Below, piece after piece: positions 33,717 through 38,727 of a DNA stretch of 38,727 nt. The notes under the pieces are model-generated. The model did no database searches and was not told the origin of the DNA. It was given only the letters and a program-made list of their open reading frames with translations. How positions within the stretch are numbered: the stretch's first letter is position 1; each line of letters opens with the position of its first letter. The translations under genes and the position numbers were made by a program. The stretch covers positions 1 through 38,727 of the forward strand of contig QWOS01000018.1 in assembly GCA_003669555.1 (NCBI GenBank), in the 5' to 3' direction. This stretch comes from Planctomycetota bacterium (lineage in GTDB: Bacteria; Planctomycetota; Planctomycetia; Gemmatales; Gemmataceae).

Positions 33717-36700
33717 ATGGCTATCCCATTTTTGTCTGCCCTGGCAAAAACCCTGCAAAGGTGGCGTCGCCGGCCGCTGGAAACCAAGCCCAGGCTGGAC
33801 CATAGGAATTTGGCACTTGAGTCCCTTGAAGAGCGTGTCAACCCAGCCAATTTCAATATCGACCTGGCCGGCTACAGCGGCACCCTCCAGGTCACCAGTA
33901 TCAACACCGGATCCAGCGACCTGACCATCACGCAGGCCGGGACCGATATTTTGGCTTTTTCGAGTGCAACATCCATTTATGTGAATGGTAAAGACACCGG
34001 ATCGGGTACCTACTCCCTGAACCTGACCGGCAAAAGCACTTTGCAAAAGATCAATGTCACCACATCCGCCGGTATCCAGGAATCCGTGCAGTTCAGCAAC
34101 CTGTCCGCCAGCAATTTCACGGGAACCAACGCCCTGGAACTGGCCATTACCCCCAATGCCCCGAGCAATGACAACGACAGCTTGTGGCTTACCAATGTAA
34201 CAACCGTGGTTCCCGGCATCACCTCCGGCGGGGCCATCACCCTCGACGGTAATTTCATCAACATCTCCGGTTCAACCATCACCGGCTCTGGCGGCCTTTC
34301 CCTGATCAGCCAGGGTGCAAGCAACTCCGCCACCACCCTGGCCAGCAAACCCTTGCTTCAGACTTATGGCGGGCCGATCCATCTGACAGGCACCGTGCAC
34401 CTGGGCGACTCCACCACCCTGGCCAGCTATAGCTCCAGCTATTCCTCTGCAGGTTCGGGTGCCATCACCCTCGACGGTCCTGTTGACGAAAATTCCAAGT
34501 ACACCCTGACCCTTTTCTCCGGACAGTCCGCCACCCGGGTAAAAGGTGCCCTCACGGTGGAGAATCTCAGCTTGCAAGACAACTCCAGCGCCTCAAGCGG
34601 GGATGTCAGCCTGGAAGGCAACCTGACAGTCAACAGCCTCACCACCTTCGCGCAAAACTACAAAGTCAGCGTGACTGGCGCGAGCAACCAGTCCGCCACC
34701 GCCGTGAATTTCCTCAACACCGGTGGCCTGACCCTGGGTGACAGCAGCAGCGACAAGTTCGCATCCACCTCCTCGTTCACCGCCACCGGGTCAGCCGTAA
34801 CACTTTCTGGCACCCTCTTGGCTGCTGGCGTCATCACTCTGGGTGATCTGGCCCTGCTGGCAAACAGCACGGTCGATGCCTCCGGCGGCGCTGGCTACGC
34901 TGTTGCTTTGCCGATCGGTGTGGCTTTGAACGGCTTCAGCCTTGCCACCAAAACCGGCGTGAACCTTGCGACTACCGTGAATGGGACTGTCGATCTTTCT
35001 GCTACTTTCACGGCCACCTCGGACCTCATTTTTTCCAATGCCACCATGACCCTGAATGGCACCACCATCCTTGCCAGTGCGGGCGTGGTCACCCTTTCGG
35101 GCACCACCACCATCGCTGGAAATGGTTCCGACCTCACGCTGACGGGCGCCGATCTGAACCTGTCAGGCCTGGCCAGCAACGCCATTGCGGATGTTGCCAC
35201 ACTCACCGTTACCGCCACGGCCAACCGCACCCTGGGTGTGGGAACTGGTGCTGGCGGGCAGTTTCAACTGGACCAGGCCGAGCTGAACAGGCTCAATGCC
35301 TCTCTTCTGGTGATCGGCGATGGCACTTCCGGCATCCTGGTCGGTGATGCCGTTAGCAGCTCCGATACAGTCAGCCTGATAACCTCCACCCGTCTTGCCG
35401 GGAAAGGCTCCACTACTGTCATTGGCAGCAGCATCAATGTCACGGGTGATTTCATCATCGCTGACGCTGTAGAAGTCAGCGGCGGCTCCTACACGGTCAG
35501 TGCTACGGGCACCATCGACATCACCGGCGGCTCCGCGGGTATCTATGCCACCGCTGGCCAGTTTGGCAATAGCCTCATTCTCCAGGCTGCTGGAGCCGTA
35601 TCGGCAGGCTCATCCGCCGGCTTTGGCAAGGGTGGCACCGCAGCCTATCTCGACAACCTCACCCTTTCTGGCTCTTCCGTAACTGTGGGAGCCACGAGCC
35701 AGATCAGCGGCAACCTCTCACTCACAACCAGTTCTAGCGCCGGCACCGCCAGCCTGCTGTCCTTCACCGCCGGGAACAACCTGACGATCAGCAACGCCAG
35801 CCCGCTCACCATTACAGGCACGCTGACCGCAACCCTGGGCAGCCTCACACAATCGGGTGGTGGCGATGTCTCGCTGGGTGGTGATCTGCATGCGGGCACG
35901 AAAGTACAATTCACCAATGGTGTGACCCTCACAGCCACCACCACCGTGGAAGCTCCCGTCATCCAGTTCACCGGGACGGTTGACGGAAATTCGGCACTCA
36001 CCCTGCAAGGTACAACCACCAACAACCTTTCTGGTCTGGTGGGTAGCATCACCCCCCTGGCCAGCCTCACCTTTTCGGGCAAACCAGGCATCATCAACGC
36101 GGCCGGCGACATTGTCACAGATGGAAATATCGTGTCCATCGGCGGCACAGGGCCTGCCACATTCCAGAAAATCACCACGGCTGTAACCGGTGCGGTCAGC
36201 CTCGCCACCGCCTCCACCATCACCATCGGCGAGACCACCACCGCAGGTGGCACGGTAACCCTGGCGGCCGGTGGCGCCCTGTCCACGGGGGTCTTGTCCG
36301 CCGGCGCAGTCAGCTTGTCGTCTTCCTCCGGAACTGCTTTCGTGGTAGCCATCAATTCCACTGGAGCAGTGCTGGTCACTGGCGCGGGCGGCGTGACCCT
36401 GAATGGTTCCATCGCCGCTGGCGGTGATGTCACCCTGGGTGCGTTGGGGCAGGTTGTCACCGCCGCCGCCAATCTGCAGGTGGACTCCAGCGGCACCGCC
36501 GCCAGGATCACCAGCCCTGGCACCCTGCTTCTCAATTCGGGCGTCTCCATGGTTCTGGGAAATGGGGGTACTGAAATCATTTCGCTAGCCACCCTGACTG
36601 GTGCCCCCAGCGGCGCCGCCAGCAATCTCACCGTGAACACCAACGGATCCCTGGTGGTTTCTGGAACCCTTAGCCAGATCGGCGCGCTGATTCTCACCAC

Positions 36701-38727
36701 TGGCACCACCGCCACCCTCCAGGCAGTCAGTGCCACCAGTGTCACACTCGATGGCGGTTCGGGCAGTCAGGCACTGGAGGGGATGCTCACGGCGGGTTCA
36801 GTCACCACATCGACCAACAGCTTCAACCTTGCGTTAATCGGCAACCTGAAGGTCACCGGAGCAACCAGCCTCTCCAACACAGGCCCGGTTACCCTGGGCA
36901 ATAACGCCAGCGACTCCATGGCCTTTGAAGGTGGGCTGACCCGCTCGGGCGGGGACACCACTCTGGCAGGCAGCATTAGTTCCCTGCTGACCTCCGGTAT
37001 TTCTCTTGAATCACTCACTGTTTCCGCCAGCTCGCTCATCAGCACGGCCTCGGGCAGCATTGCGCTCGGCGGCGCCAGTGGCACCACCGCCATTGCGGCG
37101 AAATCCACACTGACTGTCAGCAGCACCCTGGGCAAATTTTCCGTGGGTGGAACCATGGATGGCCCTGGTTCCCTGGTGGTGTCCACCGGCGGCGCGGTGA
37201 GCCTCACCAGCACCGTAGGCACAAGCTCTTCTTTATCCAGAATTGATATCCAGCAGGCGGGGGGTGCCACCTTTGACGCCACTGTCACCGCGGGTACCCT
37301 GTCACTGGGTTCAGCCGTTACCGGAGCTGTCACCTTTGCCGATACGCTGCAACTGACCAGTAGGCTGGACACCGGGGCTGGCTCATACAAGTTGTCGCTG
37401 CTGGGCAACGCCTCTGTGGCCGGCACTACTGTCATTGCCAGCACCGGAGTACTCATACTGGGGCAAGGCGGCTCCACCACCGCGACCTTTGCCGATGGTT
37501 TGACCGCAACCGCACCTTCGTCGGTGCTTGTCGCCGGTAATATCACCCTGACAACCTCGGGTGCCAGCCTCACTCTGGGAGATTCAAACACTCCTCTCAC
37601 CATCACCGATAACACCAACCTGACCACCAATGCCGGCACTGTGACCCTGGGAGCCATCACCCTCATGAGCGGGGTCAGCCTTGGCGTCAGCTCCGGCACC
37701 GGGCCGATCAACCTCGGCCGGGTGGCCAACGATAGCAAAGCCGTCAGCGCCACCAGCCTGCAACTGACAGGCGGCAAGGTCACCGGTTCGGGTGCCATCA
37801 ATATCGATTCATTCTCGATAGCCAGCAGCTCTGCCTTATTCTCCGATGTTATCGGTAATGCTGTCGCCCCCATCCTGACCGTGCTTGCCACCACTAGCGG
37901 CACCGTGGCTTTCACCGGCGCGACCACCACGCTTGCCAGCGGTTCCGCTTTCAACGCTGGTGGTTACAGTTTGCAATTCGACAGCACCCAAACCACTTTT
38001 CTGGGTGACGCCACCTTCACGAACACCGGCAGTCTGCGCCTGGGTGATAGCGCGGCTGACCAACTGGACTACCAGGGCTCACTCAGCGGAAAAACCAACG
38101 CCGGTATTGCCATATCCGGCATTCAGCGATTTTATCTGGCCGGTTCGGTGGGCGAACTGGGTAACGCCTCGGCTGGAACCATCACACTGGGGGCTGACAC
38201 CCAGATCCTGCCGCAGGCCGGTGCCACCGGCATGACCATTATCCTGGCGGGGCCGCTTGCCCTGGCGGGCTATCACCTCACCGTAGGTTCTGGACTCGAT
38301 ACCACCATTGGCCTGGACACCCTCACAGGTGGCACAGGCGACCTCACTTTGGACACCACAAGCGCCATCACTGCCAGTGGCGCGGTGACGGGGCTGGATG
38401 CCCTGACCATCATCCAGAGCAATGGCGCCCTTTTTTCCGGTGCGGTCACTGCCGTTGATTTCACCGTGCTTGACAGCGGGTCCACCGGCACAATCGCGGT
38501 GCTGGGCGCGCTCACACTGTCGGGCAACCTGCTTGCAACCGGCACCGCCAACGCCTACGGCATGAGCCTACTGGGTAACACCGCAATCAGTGGGACCACA
38601 ATCCTGGCCAACACCGGAGCGGTGGAGCTGGGTAATAACGCCAGCAGTGTCCTGCTCTTTGCAGGCGGCCTCACTGCCAACACCCCCTCCAAAATCAGTC
38701 TGGCGGGCAGCATCTCCACCAGCAATA
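33717..38727 (+). CDS. Giant repetitive surface protein, 3' end outside window
   Basis: One frame is open from the ATG at 33717 to the right edge, 1670 codons, checked in frame at several points. The N-terminus is basic (KTLQRWRRRPLETKPRLDHR), followed by LALESLEERVNPA at 32-44. This is the LxxLExRxxPA signature found at the start of very large planctomycete surface proteins and thought to direct their export. The rest is extremely rich in Gly, Ser, Thr, Ala, Leu and Val. Short beta-strand-like repeats such as GAVTL and TTLASG suggest a long beta-solenoid, as in filamentous adhesins and autotransporters. No catalytic domain is seen in this part. The C-terminal end and total length are unknown. 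Its role is inferred as a cell-surface or secreted structural or adhesive protein. Confidence 0.85.
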   Translation, partial: MAIPFLSALAKTLQRWRRRPLETKPRLDHRNLALESLEERVNPANFNIDLAGYSGTLQVTSINTGSSDLTITQAGTDILAFSSATSIYVNGKDTGSGTYSLNLTGKSTLQKINVTTSAGIQESVQFSNLSASNFTGTNALELAITPNAPSNDNDSLWLTNVTTVVPGITSGGAITLDGNFINISGSTITGSGGLSLISQGASNSATTLASKPLLQTYGGPIHLTGTVHLGDSTTLASYSSSYSSAGSGAITLDGPVDENSKYTLTLFSGQSATRVKGALTVENLSLQDNSSASSGDVSLEGNLTVNSLTTFAQNYKVSVTGASNQSATAVNFLNTGGLTLGDSSSDKFASTSSFTATGSAVTLSGTLLAAGVITLGDLALLANSTVDASGGAGYAVALPIGVALNGFSLATKTGVNLATTVNGTVDLSATFTATSDLIFSNATMTLNGTTILASAGVVTLSGTTTIAGNGSDLTLTGADLNLSGLASNAIADVATLTVTATANRTLGVGTGAGGQFQLDQAELNRLNASLLVIGDGTSGILVGDAVSSSDTVSLITSTRLAGKGSTTVIGSSINVTGDFIIADAVEVSGGSYTVSATGTIDITGGSAGIYATAGQFGNSLILQAAGAVSAGSSAGFGKGGTAAYLDNLTLSGSSVTVGATSQISGNLSLTTSSSAGTASLLSFTAGNNLTISNASPLTITGTLTATLGSLTQSGGGDVSLGGDLHAGTKVQFTNGVTLTATTTVEAPVIQFTGTVDGNSALTLQGTTTNNLSGLVGSITPLASLTFSGKPGIINAAGDIVTDGNIVSIGGTGPATFQKITTAVTGAVSLATASTITIGETTTAGGTVTLAAGGALSTGVLSAGAVSLSSSSGTAFVVAINSTGAVLVTGAGGVTLNGSIAAGGDVTLGALGQVVTAAANLQVDSSGTAARITSPGTLLLNSGVSMVLGNGGTEIISLATLTGAPSGAASNLTVNTNGSLVVSGTLSQIGALILTTGTTATLQAVSATSVTLDGGSGSQALEGMLTAGSVTTSTNSFNLALIGNLKVTGATSLSNTGPVTLGNNASDSMAFEGGLTRSGGDTTLAGSISSLLTSGISLESLTVSASSLISTASGSIALGGASGTTAIAAKSTLTVSSTLGKFSVGGTMDGPGSLVVSTGGAVSLTSTVGTSSSLSRIDIQQAGGATFDATVTAGTLSLGSAVTGAVTFADTLQLTSRLDTGAGSYKLSLLGNASVAGTTVIASTGVLILGQGGSTTATFADGLTATAPSSVLVAGNITLTTSGASLTLGDSNTPLTITDNTNLTTNAGTVTLGAITLMSGVSLGVSSGTGPINLGRVANDSKAVSATSLQLTGGKVTGSGAINIDSFSIASSSALFSDVIGNAVAPILTVLATTSGTVAFTGATTTLASGSAFNAGGYSLQFDSTQTTFLGDATFTNTGSLRLGDSAADQLDYQGSLSGKTNAGIAISGIQRFYLAGSVGELGNASAGTITLGADTQILPQAGATGMTIILAGPLALAGYHLTVGSGLDTTIGLDTLTGGTGDLTLDTTSAITASGAVTGLDALTIIQSNGALFSGAVTAVDFTVLDSGSTGTIAVLGALTLSGNLLATGTANAYGMSLLGNTAISGTTILANTGAVELGNNASSVLLFAGGLTANTPSKISLAGSISTSN
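36780..38727 (+). repeat. Tandem ~190-residue repeat in the giant protein
   Basis: A module ending in the pattern [NS]TG-x-[VL]-x-LG-x(3)-[AS]-x-[DST], then often FxGGLT and AGxI, recurs with its NTG/STG at 36876, 37440, 38022 and 38610. The spacings are 564, 582 and 588 bases. Examples are NTGPVTLGNNASDSMAFEGG and NTGAVELGNNASSVLLFAGG. A further copy lies at 34716 (NTGGLTLGDSSSD). The copies are diverged in sequence but regular in spacing. Confidence 0.6.

Noticed and set aside
35645-37954. Two long Val/Pro-rich open frames antisense to the giant protein
   Set aside because: They arise from the repeated Thr, Gly and Ala codons of the sense strand; the sense frame is unbroken for 1670 codons and starts with a known signature.

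Overview
The window looks like chromosomal DNA of a planctomycete, probably of the Gemmatales/Isosphaerales type. This rests on marker families: a PSCyt1/DUF1549/DUF1553 cytochrome beside a Tat-exported DUF1501 protein, a DUF6655-type lipoprotein, a giant Gly/Ser/Thr-rich surface protein with the planctomycete N-terminal LxxLExRxxPA signature, ISAzo13 and IS630 relics, ThyX, and Rho with a disordered basic N-terminus. No tRNA, rRNA or CRISPR array was seen. All calls come from reading the sequence; no database search was run.

Layout. (1) 1-3300 is an AT-richer graveyard of insertion sequences. It holds the start of a PD-(D/E)XK (Rpn/PDDEXK_2) nuclease-transposase running off the left edge, and a broken IS3 element whose two ends (inverted repeats near 530 and 2484) now enclose an IS630 fragment, an intact M50 site-2 protease and an ISAzo13 fragment. 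A second broken IS630 follows. (2) 3318-5589 (minus) is the translation operon rpmE-prfA-prmC. (3) 6019-8345 (plus) holds thyX and rho. (4) 8451-11705 (minus) is a tightly overlapping polysaccharide export and sugar operon: ABC permease, ABC ATPase, manA-type isomerase, RmlC-like epimerase. (5) 12030-18438 (plus) carries a 1494-residue VWA/coiled-coil/Gly-rich/TPR/YfaP-like protein, an FHA protein and a lipoprotein; ligA follows at 18566-20587. (6) 20758-26470 (minus) holds an unknown membrane protein, an SDR plus FAD-oxidoreductase pair, mutY and a second FHA protein. (7) 26693-28147 (plus) is a Tat-exported solute-binding-like protein. (8) 28425-33312 (minus) is an operon of cytochrome/DUF1553, DUF1501 and a PfkB-type sugar kinase. 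(9) 33717 to the right edge (plus) is the first 1670 codons of a giant repetitive surface protein.

Most genes are housekeeping or typical planctomycete accessory genes. The least explained parts are the VWA/YfaP-like protein with its FHA and lipoprotein neighbours, the giant protein with its ~190-residue higher-order repeat, the M50 gene inside an IS3 carcass, and a MutY with Glu at the catalytic Asp position. I found no defence system or other clearly new pathway that I can defend.
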